Source: Methylovirgula sp. HY1 (lineage in GTDB: Bacteria > Pseudomonadota > Alphaproteobacteria > Rhizobiales > Beijerinckiaceae). From it: DNA of 64,000 nt. Below, piece after piece: positions 34,491 to 43,678 of this stretch. How positions within the stretch are numbered: position 1 is the first letter of the stretch; each line of letters begins with the position of its first letter. The stretch is from NCBI RefSeq assembly GCF_019343105.1, contig NZ_CP073764.1, forward strand, positions 2,902,001-2,966,000, read 5' to 3'. The translations under genes and the position numbers were made by a program. Under the pieces are notes generated by a model that was given only the letters and a program-made list of their open reading frames with translations, ran no database searches and had not been told where the DNA came from.

Positions 34491-36002
34491 ATGTCCTGTC
34501 TCGTATTGATCGTTGATGACGACCCGGTGCAACGCCGTCTGCTCGAGGCCCTTGTCCGCCGGTTCGGCTATGCGACGGAAACCGTCGAAAGTGGCGAAGC
34601 GGCTCTGGCTCGCCTCGATCCTGCCGCGGGCAATCCCGTCGATCTCTTGATCCTCGATCTTGTCATGCCCGATCTCGACGGGATGGCGGTGTTGGCGCGC
34701 ATGCGCGAACAAAAGCGGATGATCCCGACGATCGTGCAAACGGCGCATGGGTCGATCGAGACGGTGGTCTCTGCCATGCGGGCAGGCGCCTTTGACTTCG
34801 TCGTCAAGCCGGTGGGTGCCGAACGCCTGCAGATTTCGATCAAGAACGCGCTGCGCACCGACGCGCTGGAGGACGAGGTTCGCCGCCTCAACCGGCACGC
34901 CTCGGGGGTTTTGACGTTCCGCGATCTCGCCAGCGAGAGCGGCGAGATGGAACGGGTGATCCGGCTCGGCGAACGCGCGGCGAAATCGGCGATTCCGGTG
35001 CTGCTCGAAGGTGAGTCGGGGGTCGGCAAAGAGGTGATCGCGCGCGCCATCCAGGGCGCTTCCGATCGGCGCGGCCGGGCTTTCGTGACCGTCAATTGCG
35101 GTGCATTGCCGGAAAATCTCGTCGAATCGATCCTCTTCGGACATGAGAAGGGCGCCTTCACCGGCGCCAATGAAAAGCACCTCGGCAAATTCGTCGAGGC
35201 GCATGGCGGCACACTGTTCCTCGACGAAGTCGGCGAATTGCCGCCGGAGGCACAGGTGAAGCTCTTGCGGGCGCTGCAAGAGGGCGAAGTCGATCCGGTC
35301 GGCGGCAAGCGTCCGGTCAAGGTTGATATCCGCCTCATTTCGGCGACGAATCAGGATCTGATCGATCTCGTCAAACGCGGCGGCTTTCGCGAAGATCTGT
35401 ACTACCGCCTGAACGTGTTTCCGATCATCGTTCCGCCGCTGCGGGCGCGGCGCGGCGACATTGCCGATCTCGCACGTCGTTTCAGCGCCCGCTTTGCCGC
35501 GGAAGAAGGCAAACGGCTTCGTGGCATCAGCGCCGAGGCGCTCGCGTTGCTCGAAACCTATGAATGGCCCGGCAATGTCCGGCAGCTGGAGAATGTCATC
35601 TTCCGCGCCGTGGTTCTCGCTGATGGCGATGAACTCACCGTCGCGGAATTCCCGCAGATCGCCGCGCAAGTGAGCGGTTTCGACGTCCGCATTCCGCCGC
35701 TGCCGGCGGCCGGCATGAGCGAGCAGAGGCCCGAGCGCGAAATCGTCCGTGTCGAAGTCCGTGATCCGAATGTGCTGCGCCTGCTCGATGAGAACGGCAA
35801 TATCCGCCGGTTCGAGCAATTGGAGGCTGAGACATTGCGCTTTGCTCTTGCCTATTATCGCGGGCAGATGTCGGCGGTGGCGCGCAAGCTCGGGATCGGC
35901 CGCTCGACGCTCTATCGCAAATTGAAGGAATATGGGCTGCAGCAAGGCGAAACCGATTCCGCCTCCGCGAAGGAGGGGAACGAGAATGATGCGGCGGCCT
36001 GA
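34491..36002 (+). CDS. NtrC-family sigma-54-dependent response regulator
   Basis: 503-residue transcription activator. The receiver (LVLIVDDDPVQRRLLEALVRRFG) has the phosphoacceptor in DLLILDLVMPDLDGM (about residue 56) and the conserved Thr/Lys segments. The AAA+ domain has Walker A GESGVGKE, GAFTGAN for sigma-54 contact, Walker B GGTLFLDEV and the arginine segment RLNVFPI. A Fis-type HTH ends the protein (MSAVARKLGIGRSTLYRKLKEYGL). ATG 34491 is supported by GAGG upstream. No histidine kinase is adjacent, so the partner is elsewhere. Confidence 0.95.
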   Translation: MSCLVLIVDDDPVQRRLLEALVRRFGYATETVESGEAALARLDPAAGNPVDLLILDLVMPDLDGMAVLARMREQKRMIPTIVQTAHGSIETVVSAMRAGAFDFVVKPVGAERLQISIKNALRTDALEDEVRRLNRHASGVLTFRDLASESGEMERVIRLGERAAKSAIPVLLEGESGVGKEVIARAIQGASDRRGRAFVTVNCGALPENLVESILFGHEKGAFTGANEKHLGKFVEAHGGTLFLDEVGELPPEAQVKLLRALQEGEVDPVGGKRPVKVDIRLISATNQDLIDLVKRGGFREDLYYRLNVFPIIVPPLRARRGDIADLARRFSARFAAEEGKRLRGISAEALALLETYEWPGNVRQLENVIFRAVVLADGDELTVAEFPQIAAQVSGFDVRIPPLPAAGMSEQRPEREIVRVEVRDPNVLRLLDENGNIRRFEQLEAETLRFALAYYRGQMSAVARKLGIGRSTLYRKLKEYGLQQGETDSASAKEGNENDAAA

Positions 36003-36371
36003 CATCTGTGGCGCGCCGGCCACGTCTGCCGAGATTAAGCTGGCCATAGCGCCGCATGGGAACTTCAGCAATTGCTTTTGGCGTCGAGTCGCAGTTCTCA
36101 TGACCGAAGAGATATTTCCTAGCCCAAGAGCATGAGGCAACCACCGCGATTCTCTCGCGGCGGTAGAGCGGACCGAGAAGCGGGTACCGGTTGTCCGCCC
36201 TGAAGCGCTCTCTATTTTCTTAAAGCGATCTCTCTTTTGAAGCCGTCGGTTATCGCCGATGTCTTCAGCATGACTTTGGGGGATTTCCTCCGAAGTCGGC
36301 GTGATCGCGCATATTTGAAACGACGTCGATCCGAGGCCGGATCGACAAGGTAGGCGCGGTTTCCGGGGAAG
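36003..36371. other. Region between the response regulator and the L,D-transpeptidase
   Basis: 369 bases, no gene. A hairpin (ACCACCGCGA 36140-36149 / TCGCGGCGGT 36155-36164) may terminate the regulator transcript. A second palindrome, CGATCCG / CGGATCG, lies at 36328-36345, shortly before the transpeptidase start. Confidence 0.5.
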
Positions 36372-38342
36372 ATGATGCGGGGGCAACGAGTGTCTTGGTT
36401 CACCCTGCTTTCGGGCTTGCTGCTCGTGGCAGGATTGGCGGTGCGACCCGCAATGGCCGATGATCAGACAATCGGTCAAAAGCCGCTCGCGCCTTTGGGC
36501 ACGGAAGCCGCCCCGGCTACCGCCCCCGTTGCTCCCGCGAATGTTCAGCCGCAATCAGCCGATAAAGTGAAAGCTTCGACGGAAGACGCCGCGGCGGCCG
36601 ATGATCCGCAGGTGACGGAAAGTTCGCCTGAGACGGATAAGATGCAATCGCCGCCGCCTTTCGTGCCGGTTCCCCCCGCGGGGGGTGCTGTCGGCACGGA
36701 TCGGCCGTCAAGTCCTGAATCCGGCGCGGCGGCGCCGAGTTCAACACCGGCCTCACCCGCTGCCACCGCACCCGCGACGCCGGCGCAATCGGGATCGACG
36801 CCGAAGCAGGCCGGCACGCCGGCCGCGGCGAGCGTGCCCACGCCAGCGGCGCCGACCTTTGCCGATGTTCTGCACAAGGCTCTCGACGCCTATGGCGCGC
36901 GCCCGATCGAAGGTCGTGACGCTGCCGAAAGGCGAAAGCTGCGTGCCGACATTCTGGCTTTCTATGCGGCACGCAATTATGCGCCGCTATGGGTCGAAGA
37001 CGGCAAGCCGAACGCGGCCGCGCATTCGGCCATGGATCGGATCGCGCATGCCGGCGACGACGGTCTGTCCCTCCGCGATATGCCGGCACCGGTTTTTGTC
37101 CAAGCCGAGGGCGAGCCGTCCGATAATGCACTCGCAACTGCTGAAATCGACCTCTCGGCGCGGATCGTTGCCTATGGACGTCAAGCCTCGGGCAGCCGGC
37201 TCGATCCGCGGCGAATCTCGGCTTTGATCGGCGCCAAGCCGGAAGTCGCCGCGCCGGCGCAGATTCTTGCTTCCGTCGCGGCGGCCGGGACCAATGCCGG
37301 CCCCGTGCTCGAAGCGTTCAATCCGCCACAGGCCGGGTATCGCGCATTGCGCGAGAAGCTTGCGGAACTCAGACGCGAAACGCCGCCGGTTGCCGACGGC
37401 AAACCGATTCCGCGCGGGCCGACTTTGAAAGTGGGGATGAGCGATCCGCGCGTGCCGCTGATCCGCGCGCGTTTCGGCTTGGACACCGAGCCCCCGGTCG
37501 CGTCGGACGATCTTCTCTACGATACCCGGGTTGCCGGCGCGGTTGCCGAATTCCAGAAGGCCAATGGGTTACCGGCCTCGGGCCTTCTCACTGCGCGCAC
37601 CATAGCTGCCCTTTCAGGAGGGCAGCCGTCGCGGCTCGAGAATGAACTGCTCGCCAATATGGAATTCTGGCGCTGGATGCCGCGCGACATGGGCAGCGAC
37701 CGAGTCGATGTGAATATCCCGGACTTCACGGTGCGTGTCATCCGCGACAATCATCTGATTTGGCAAAACAAGGTGATCGTTGGCAAGCCGCAGACGGCGA
37801 CGCCGGTCTTCTCCAATGCCATTCGCTATGTGATCGTCAATCCCTATTGGAACGTCCCGGCCTCGATCATCCGTAAGGAGATGCTGCCGCATCTCGAACG
37901 CGACCCGACTTATCTCAGCAGCCGCGGCTTCGAGGTCTTTACCCGCCACGGACGGCTCGCCGTTCGCCAGTTGCCCGGCCCGCGCAACGCGCTTGGCCGC
38001 ATCAAATTCATCTTTCCGAACGATTATTCCGTCTATCTGCATGACACACCGACGCGCGGGCTTTTCGCCTCCAAGCGGCGCGCCTACAGCCATGGCTGCG
38101 TGCGCGTCAATAAGCCCTTCGGTTTTGCGCAAGCCCTTCTAGGTCCGGCAAGCGGCTGGTCGGAGAGCCGAGTCGAGCATTTGGTCGGCAGCAAACAACA
38201 TTACATTTATCTGCAAAAGCCGATGCCTATTCATATCGAATATTTCACCGCCTTCGTCGATGCCGACGGGCGTCTGCAACTGCGTGACGACATATATCGC
38301 TACACGCATAAGGTGGAACTCGCGCTCGGCCTCGAAAGGTAA
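36372..38342 (+). CDS. L,D-transpeptidase of the YcbB type
   Basis: Cross-links peptidoglycan through 3-3 bonds in the periplasm; 656 residues. Signal peptide WFTLLSGLLLVAGLAVRPAMA, then about 125 residues of Ala/Pro/Ser-rich linker (residues 35-160). The YcbB-type scaffold follows: ADILAFYAARNYAPLWVEDGKP, and a peptidoglycan-binding domain (VPLIRARFGLDTE...FQKANGLPASGLLTARTIAAL). The YkuD catalytic domain has the signature SHGCVRVNKP (about 575) with the active-site Cys. It is unaccompanied by other cell-wall genes on its own strand until DUF882 at 39.7 kb. Confidence 0.93.
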   Translation: MMRGQRVSWFTLLSGLLLVAGLAVRPAMADDQTIGQKPLAPLGTEAAPATAPVAPANVQPQSADKVKASTEDAAAADDPQVTESSPETDKMQSPPPFVPVPPAGGAVGTDRPSSPESGAAAPSSTPASPAATAPATPAQSGSTPKQAGTPAAASVPTPAAPTFADVLHKALDAYGARPIEGRDAAERRKLRADILAFYAARNYAPLWVEDGKPNAAAHSAMDRIAHAGDDGLSLRDMPAPVFVQAEGEPSDNALATAEIDLSARIVAYGRQASGSRLDPRRISALIGAKPEVAAPAQILASVAAAGTNAGPVLEAFNPPQAGYRALREKLAELRRETPPVADGKPIPRGPTLKVGMSDPRVPLIRARFGLDTEPPVASDDLLYDTRVAGAVAEFQKANGLPASGLLTARTIAALSGGQPSRLENELLANMEFWRWMPRDMGSDRVDVNIPDFTVRVIRDNHLIWQNKVIVGKPQTATPVFSNAIRYVIVNPYWNVPASIIRKEMLPHLERDPTYLSSRGFEVFTRHGRLAVRQLPGPRNALGRIKFIFPNDYSVYLHDTPTRGLFASKRRAYSHGCVRVNKPFGFAQALLGPASGWSESRVEHLVGSKQHYIYLQKPMPIHIEYFTAFVDADGRLQLRDDIYRYTHKVELALGLER

Positions 38343-38403
38343 GGCAGGGAGGGCGACGGAAAGACGGCCCCGGCTGCGGGGAATCTGTGCCGGCGCCTAA
38401 ACT

Positions 38404-39135
38404 TCAGCGGCTTCGCAAGGCGGAAGCTCCGACCGCTTTCAAGGAGTTGAAGAGGATTTTGAGTCCGCCACCGAAATTCTCGTATCGGTGCATCACCTGA
38501 GTCAGCATCTCGGGGTGAATATAGTCCAACGTCGAGATATCGGCGACCGGCGTCATTGCCGCCGGCATGCTCTGCGGCGACGCGTAAACCACAATGTTTT
38601 GTCGATACCACCACTCGACTTGGGCATTGTTCCAGATCAAAGGGCGCACGCAGTCATAGGGCTGCTTTCCATGTGCAATGAACAGCCGCGCCCAATAACT
38701 AGCACTTTGCTCATTGATATGTTCGGTGCCGCCTTGATGAGGTACGGCGGCGGAGAAGAGAACAATGGGCGCGGCCTTGGCCAGCAATTGAACAAACGCG
38801 GATGCATTTTCTGGCGGCAGATGTTCCGCGACTTCCAAGCTGCATGCGAGGTCGAACGTTCTCTCGAGCTTCGTCAATTGTCTCAGGTCTGCGGACTTGA
38901 AATGTTCGGCAGGAATTTTTCTGACGTGCTCGGGCACATAGGCACCGTCAATTCCGAGATAATCATCGACACCATGGCTGTGAAACTCGTTGAGCCATAT
39001 TCCAGTACCGCATCCTATGTCGACGACCGAAGTCACCGGAAATCGCGCCAATATTTGCGGAACGACGATCTTGGACGATGCCGCAGACCCGCCGAATTGA
39101 CGGCTATAAAATTCTCCAGAATAGGCTCCGCTCAT
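38404..39135 (-). CDS. Class I SAM-dependent methyltransferase
   Basis: 243 residues. SAM-binding motif I VVDIGCGTGIWLNEFHSHGVDDYLGIDG, motif II-like FDLACSLEVAEHLPPENA and motif III LAKAAPIVLFSAAVPHQGGTEHINEQ are clear. The pattern resembles methyltransferases in capsule or O-antigen gene clusters, but it stands alone. Base composition is less GC-rich than its neighbours, and the upstream 350 bases are AT-rich, so horizontal acquisition is possible. The substrate is unknown. Confidence 0.82.
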   Translation of the reverse strand: MSGAYSGEFYSRQFGGSAASSKIVVPQILARFPVTSVVDIGCGTGIWLNEFHSHGVDDYLGIDGAYVPEHVRKIPAEHFKSADLRQLTKLERTFDLACSLEVAEHLPPENASAFVQLLAKAAPIVLFSAAVPHQGGTEHINEQSASYWARLFIAHGKQPYDCVRPLIWNNAQVEWWYRQNIVVYASPQSMPAAMTPVADISTLDYIHPEMLTQVMHRYENFGGGLKILFNSLKAVGASALRSR

Positions 39136-39736
39136 TGTTGGCTCCGACGGTAGGAATGGAAGCCATAAGCCAAATTCAACGGCGAGAGAACTGCCGAGAG
39201 CCTCGTGGCAAAAGTGTAAGCGGTTTTGCGCTTGAACGATGCTCCACTTTTTTGAATCTTGAGCATCTTATCCGCTTGAAAGCGGGTAAGATGGCCGCGC
39301 AATCGCTCCGATTTGCCTCATTTTCTAAAGACACAGCTTCGCCACATTTAATAGATTACCTTTCTGTAATCATGTTTGATCGATATGGATCGTTATAGCG
39401 TCGACAAGCAGATGCCGTTGAACGGGGGGATGCGCGTGGCCATCACGGAGCATTAACGGTTCTCGGTGAAAGTTAAAACTTTAACGGTTGGCGAGAAGCC
39501 GGCTTGAGCTCGTCGGCGGCTTGGTCGTCGCAACCGAGAACCGAGGAATTGTTTTGCTTTTACCGCGCCCCAGCACGGCTCTCTTGTTTCGTAAGGTTTC
39601 GCTTGGATCAAGCCGGCTTGGGAGCTTTGTCCGCTCCCGCCTTTCCCGTAGCGCCCAAGCGGACCGAATATCGGGTTCACAATCACGCCGAGATCTACCG
39701 CGCCGGTTTGGCTGCGGCGCCGCCAGTTTCGGTTCC
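39136..39736. other. AT-rich divergent intergenic region
   Basis: 600 bases without a gene I can support. It contains a 13-bp imperfect hairpin, CATCTTATCCGCT (39264-39276) / AGCGGGTAAGATG (39281-39293). It also holds the palindrome GTTAAA-AC-TTTAAC (39472-39485), which could be an operator or promoter element for the DUF882 gene. Clearly lower GC than the rest of the window between 39240 and 39480. Confidence 0.5.
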
Positions 39737-41311
39737 ATGAGCCGGTTCGCGCTCTGCGGTGTCTTCGGTCTCTTTCTTTCCGTCAGTCTTCCGGTTGCGA
39801 CGGAATCGGCCAGCGCGAATGGCGATACGCGCACGCTGTATCTCTACAATCCGCATACGAATGAATCGATTTCGGCGACATATCGCGTCAATGGCCATTA
39901 CGATCCGGCCGTGCTCGAAAAGCTGAATTGGTTCTTGCGTGACTGGCGCCGCAACGAAGCCACGCATATGGATCCGCGCCTCTTCGACGTCGTTTGGGAA
40001 ACCTATCGTGAAGCGGGAGCGACGGCGCCGATTCACGTCGTCTGCGGCTACCGTTCGCCGCAAACCAATGCGATGCTGCGGCGGCGTTCCAGAGCCGTCG
40101 CCCAACATTCGCAGCATATGCTCGGCAAGGCGATGGACACGACAATGCCGGGCATGTCGATGGAAAAGGTGCGCGAAGTCGCTATGCGTCTGCAAAGCGG
40201 CGGCGTCGGCTTTTATGGCGATTCGAGTTTTGTCCATATCGATGTCGGCGGTGTCCGCTATTGGCCGCGGATGACTTACACGCAGCTGTCCCGCGTGTTC
40301 CCGGACGGCAAGACGGTTCTCATCCCAACGAATGGTAAGCCGCTTCGCGGCTATGAGGAGGCGCGGGCCGAGCTCGCGGCGAGTGGCCGGGTGAACCAGG
40401 TCCCTCCGTCCGAAAAGGCGGGAAACTTCTTTGCTTGGCTGTTCGGGGTCAAAAAGGGCGGTGCCGACGAGCATGAGGAAGAGGCGGCAAGCACGGTGGC
40501 CGCGCATCATGTCCCCCAACAAAGCAGCGGCATCGCCATTGCCTCGGCTGCGCAGACGCGGCCGGGTGAGGCCGCAAATGAGAGCAAGCCCATGCGAGTG
40601 GCGGCGCGCGCCGCCACCAGCGATCAACCCGCCGCCGCGCTTCCCGTGCCGCCGCCGCGGCCCGACGATTTCTTTGCGCTCGCCAATGTGCCCCTGCCGC
40701 CAAGTCGTCCGGCCCATCCGTCGGTCATGACGGCTTCGCTGCGGAGCCGTGTCGCGGACAATACCGGCAGTATGGCCGGCGATCCGATTGGTGATCTGGT
40801 CGAGGCCAGCGCGCCGCGGCAGGCAGCGCGCCCGCCAAGCCGCCCGCCAAGCCGCCTGCCGACGATCATCACGCATGGAGCAAGCGAAGAGGCTTTGGCA
40901 CGGCGGGCAGAACAGGCGCCGCAGGCCCAATCGGAAGTGCTTGCCTATGCGGCGCAGGCGCAGATCGATGGGCTGCGTTCGGCGGTTCATCGCAAGGCGC
41001 GCGTCGGCGTAAAGGCCGGCGGGGCCGCCGCAGTTACTCATCTCGCGGCGCCGCGCGGCGCCGACATCGCGAAGCTTGAGAAGCATACGATTCTCTCGCC
41101 GACTCTCACCGGTCTGCGGCGTGCCGCGCGAATCGAGACCGCGGCGCTCTCGCAAAAGCTGACCGCCGGCTATCTGGCCCGCTTCACGACCGTAGCGACC
41201 AATCTGCCGACTGATCATTTCTCCGGCCCGGCTGTCGTGGGCTTGCGCGCCGCCGAGAAACGCCGCCTGCTCTATGTCGATGGCGCCGCCGCGTTGAAAA
41301 ACGGCAACTGA
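39737..41311 (+). CDS. DUF882/YcbK-family (M15-like) peptidoglycan peptidase
   Basis: 524 residues. Signal peptide (FALCGVFGLFLSVSLPVATESASA), then a roughly 180-residue catalytic domain: RTLYLYNPHTNESISATY, VVCGYRSPQTNAMLRRRSRAVAQ, SQHMLGKAMDTTM (HxxGxAxD zinc pattern) and SFVHIDVGGVRYWPR (second His). The remaining 330 residues are low complexity, rich in Ala/Pro (PVPPPRPDDFF, PPSRPPSRLP), and not part of the family. ATG 39737 is chosen because it starts the signal peptide; a frame from 39488 would bury it. Probably cell-wall modification, endopeptidase activity inferred. Confidence 0.88.
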   Translation: MSRFALCGVFGLFLSVSLPVATESASANGDTRTLYLYNPHTNESISATYRVNGHYDPAVLEKLNWFLRDWRRNEATHMDPRLFDVVWETYREAGATAPIHVVCGYRSPQTNAMLRRRSRAVAQHSQHMLGKAMDTTMPGMSMEKVREVAMRLQSGGVGFYGDSSFVHIDVGGVRYWPRMTYTQLSRVFPDGKTVLIPTNGKPLRGYEEARAELAASGRVNQVPPSEKAGNFFAWLFGVKKGGADEHEEEAASTVAAHHVPQQSSGIAIASAAQTRPGEAANESKPMRVAARAATSDQPAAALPVPPPRPDDFFALANVPLPPSRPAHPSVMTASLRSRVADNTGSMAGDPIGDLVEASAPRQAARPPSRPPSRLPTIITHGASEEALARRAEQAPQAQSEVLAYAAQAQIDGLRSAVHRKARVGVKAGGAAAVTHLAAPRGADIAKLEKHTILSPTLTGLRRAARIETAALSQKLTAGYLARFTTVATNLPTDHFSGPAVVGLRAAEKRRLLYVDGAAALKNGN

Positions 41312-41484
41312 GCTACGGCGTCGTCAAAAGGGAGGGGGATGCGTTCGATTGAGCGCGGATGGCGCGCGCGCGGTCCGTGCTGTCCTTCTTCGGGGAAAGC
41401 GCGGGCACTGCGGCCGAGATCCAACCTGGGATTCTGTTTATCTCTTGATCTGATCTGGCGTGTTGAAACGCGGCGGCTTTGGGC

Positions 41485-41694
41485 TCAACCCAAACCATGC
41501 ATCCTTATGAGGCCTATGCCACCGCTTTGGCTTGCGAGGAGCAGGCGGCTCTGCGGCAGCACCCAGAAGACAAGAAACGCAAGCAGCAAGCCGGCCAGCA
41601 CGGCCCGGATGATCTGCGCCGGACTCGTGATCGGCAAGGGGCGCTGGCGAATGTCAGTGTCGACGAAATGTTTGGAGATCAGCTGCAGCGACAT
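41485..41694 (-). CDS. Possible small single-span membrane protein
   Basis: 69 residues from MSLQLISKHFVDTDIRQRPLPITSPAQIIRAVLAGLLLAFLVFWVLPQSRLLL: a basic N-terminus and one strong hydrophobic helix (about 26-45). GGAG lies 7 bases before the ATG. I recognise no family, and the gene is next to a palindromic repeat, so coding status is uncertain. Confidence 0.4.
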   Translation of the reverse strand: MSLQLISKHFVDTDIRQRPLPITSPAQIIRAVLAGLLLAFLVFWVLPQSRLLLASQSGGIGLIRMHGLG

Positions 41695-41728
41695 TACGGC
41701 ACTCCACAACGGACACGGCACGCCGGAG

Positions 41729-41802
41729 CTAGAGCGTTTTCCGATCGGGTGGACTCACCCGATCGAGAGGAAAACGCGTCAAATCAATAAGCTGGAGCAT
41801 GC
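41729..41802 (+). repeat. A-module palindromic repeat
   Basis: AGAGCGTTTTCCGATCGG, loop, CCGATCGAGAGGAAAACGC, then AAATCAATAAGCTGGAGCATG. Same orientation and almost the same sequence as the copy at 13989. It lies between the small membrane ORF and the ATP-grasp gene. Confidence 0.9.
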
Positions 41803-42060
41803 GGCGTTGATTCCCCCGCGCGTCTGAGAAAATTAACTGCGATTGATTACCAATTATTTACCGTGTCGGGGCGCTTTGCCGTCCGGCCGCCCTGTTAACG
41901 GTCTGCCGCGGGACTTTCCTGATGCGACTTGCAGACCTCATTCCGCACAACCTCGCTCGAAAATGCGCTATGTGCCGAAGGACTGGCTCAGCGAAACGGC
42001 AAGTTGCATTTATCTTGCTTCATCGGGGTGAGGTTGGCTCTTTCGGATCTGGATTTGCGC
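41803..42060. other. Leader region of the ATP-grasp gene
   Basis: No separate gene seen. The reading frame of the ATP-grasp gene is open from 41929, so translation could start earlier than annotated. AT-rich bases around 41835-41865 (TTAACTGCGATTGATTACC) suit a promoter, not assigned. Confidence 0.4.
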
Positions 42061-43563
42061 ATGGTGCCAAATTTCGATGAAATGACCAAGGCTGACGGCG
42101 AGGTCCGCGCCATCTATGGCAAGATTGCGCGCTGGCTCGCCGAATCTCCGGCCGAACATCTGGCTTCGCGGCGGGCACAGGCGGAGCTTCTGTTTCGCCG
42201 CATTGGCATTACCTTCGCCGTCTATGGCGACAAGAACGCGTCCGAGCGGTTGATCCCCTTCGATATCGTGCCGCGCATGATCGCTCGCCGGGAGTGGACA
42301 AGGCTCGAAGCAGGCCTCGTCCAGCGGGTGAAGGCGCTGAACCTGTTTCTTTCCGATATCTACGGCCCCCAGGAGATTCTCAAGAGCGGGGCGATGCCGT
42401 CCGATATCGTGCTTGGCAATCCCTTTTTCCAAAAGGAGATGCTGGGCCGGAAGATCCCGCATGATCTTTATGTTCATATCGCCGGGATCGACGTCGTGCG
42501 CATTGACGAGGACGATTTCTACGTTCTCGAGGACAATCTGCGCACGCCGTCCGGGGTCTCCTACATGCTGGAGAACCGCGAGGTGATGATGCGCCTGGTT
42601 CCCGATCTCTTCGCCGAGCATCGGGTGGCGCCGGTCGAAAATTATCCGGATGCCCTGCTGGCAACCCTGCGCTCGGCGGCGCCGCCGGCGGCCGGGGGCG
42701 AGCCGACGATCGCTCTGCTGACGCCAGGCCAATATAATTCCGCCTATTACGAGCATTCTTTTCTCGCCGACAAGCTCGGCGTCGAACTGGTCGAGGGTCG
42801 CGATCTTCTCGTGCGCGACAACACCGTCTATATGCGCACGACGCAGGGGCCTAAACGCGTCGACGTCATCTACCGCCGGATCGACGACGCTTTTCTCGAT
42901 CCGCAGGCCTTCCGGCCCGATTCCATGCTCGGCGTCGCCGGCCTCTTCGCCGCCTATCTCGCCGGAAACGTCACTTTGGCCAATGCGGTGGGCACCGGCA
43001 TCGCCGACGACAAGGCAATTTACAGCTATGTGCCGAAGATCATCGAATTCTATCTCGGCGAAAAGCCGCTTTTGAGGAATGTGCCGACCTGGCGCTGCCG
43101 CGAGCCCGACGCGCGCGCCTATGTCCTTGATAATTTAGCCGAACTCGTCGTCAAGGAAGTCAATGGCTCGGGCGGCTATGGCATGCTTATCGGCCCGCAT
43201 GCGAGCCGCGAGCAACTCGCCGAATTCACCGAAAAGCTAAAGCGCCATCCAGAGAATTTTATCGCCCAGCCGACGCTCGGCCTTTCGACCTGTCCGACGT
43301 CTTTCGAGAGCGGCATCGCGCCGCGCCATGTCGACCTGCGGCCCTTCGTGCTCTCGGGCACCAATGGGGTCCGCGTCGTGCCGGGCGGCCTTACCCGCGT
43401 CGCGCTCGAAGCAGGATCGCTGGTCGTCAATTCGAGCCAGGGAGGCGGCACGAAGGACACGTGGATCGTCGATGATCCGGCGCCGGTGCGGGCCTTGGAT
43501 TCGATGGTTCTCGGCGCGGCCGAGCAAGTGCTGGTGCCATATGGCTTGAGCCAGAATCAATGA
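42061..43563 (+). CDS. Circularly permuted ATP-grasp type 2 protein
   Basis: About 500 residues from MVPNFDEMTKADGEVRAIYGKIARWL, the usual family start. Motifs: FRRIGITFAVYGD, RLIPFDIVPRMIARREWTRLEAGLVQRVKALNLFLSDIYGP, the YVLEDNLRTPSGVSYMLENR metal/ATP region, and KEVNGSGGYGMLIGPHA. Such proteins are predicted amide/peptide ligases and are nearly always encoded next to an alpha-E protein, as here (115 bases). A transglutaminase-like gene, often the third member, is absent. GTG 42030 and other in-frame upstream starts are alternatives. Confidence 0.9.
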   Translation: MVPNFDEMTKADGEVRAIYGKIARWLAESPAEHLASRRAQAELLFRRIGITFAVYGDKNASERLIPFDIVPRMIARREWTRLEAGLVQRVKALNLFLSDIYGPQEILKSGAMPSDIVLGNPFFQKEMLGRKIPHDLYVHIAGIDVVRIDEDDFYVLEDNLRTPSGVSYMLENREVMMRLVPDLFAEHRVAPVENYPDALLATLRSAAPPAAGGEPTIALLTPGQYNSAYYEHSFLADKLGVELVEGRDLLVRDNTVYMRTTQGPKRVDVIYRRIDDAFLDPQAFRPDSMLGVAGLFAAYLAGNVTLANAVGTGIADDKAIYSYVPKIIEFYLGEKPLLRNVPTWRCREPDARAYVLDNLAELVVKEVNGSGGYGMLIGPHASREQLAEFTEKLKRHPENFIAQPTLGLSTCPTSFESGIAPRHVDLRPFVLSGTNGVRVVPGGLTRVALEAGSLVVNSSQGGGTKDTWIVDDPAPVRALDSMVLGAAEQVLVPYGLSQNQ

Positions 43564-43678
43564 CTGAAGTGCCGGTCCGATACAGCCCATCGACTCTATA
43601 TCGAAGACCAATCGCATATGCTTTATAAGCGAAGGCGAACCAGCTTCGCCGTGACGCGCGTGCTTGAGCAGGAGGATC

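Noticed and set aside
34476-36554. 692-codon minus-strand open frame
   Set aside because: Antisense to the NtrC-type regulator; no family pattern in the translation.
39695-41218. 507-codon minus-strand open frame
   Set aside because: Antisense to the DUF882 gene; composition of a shadow frame.
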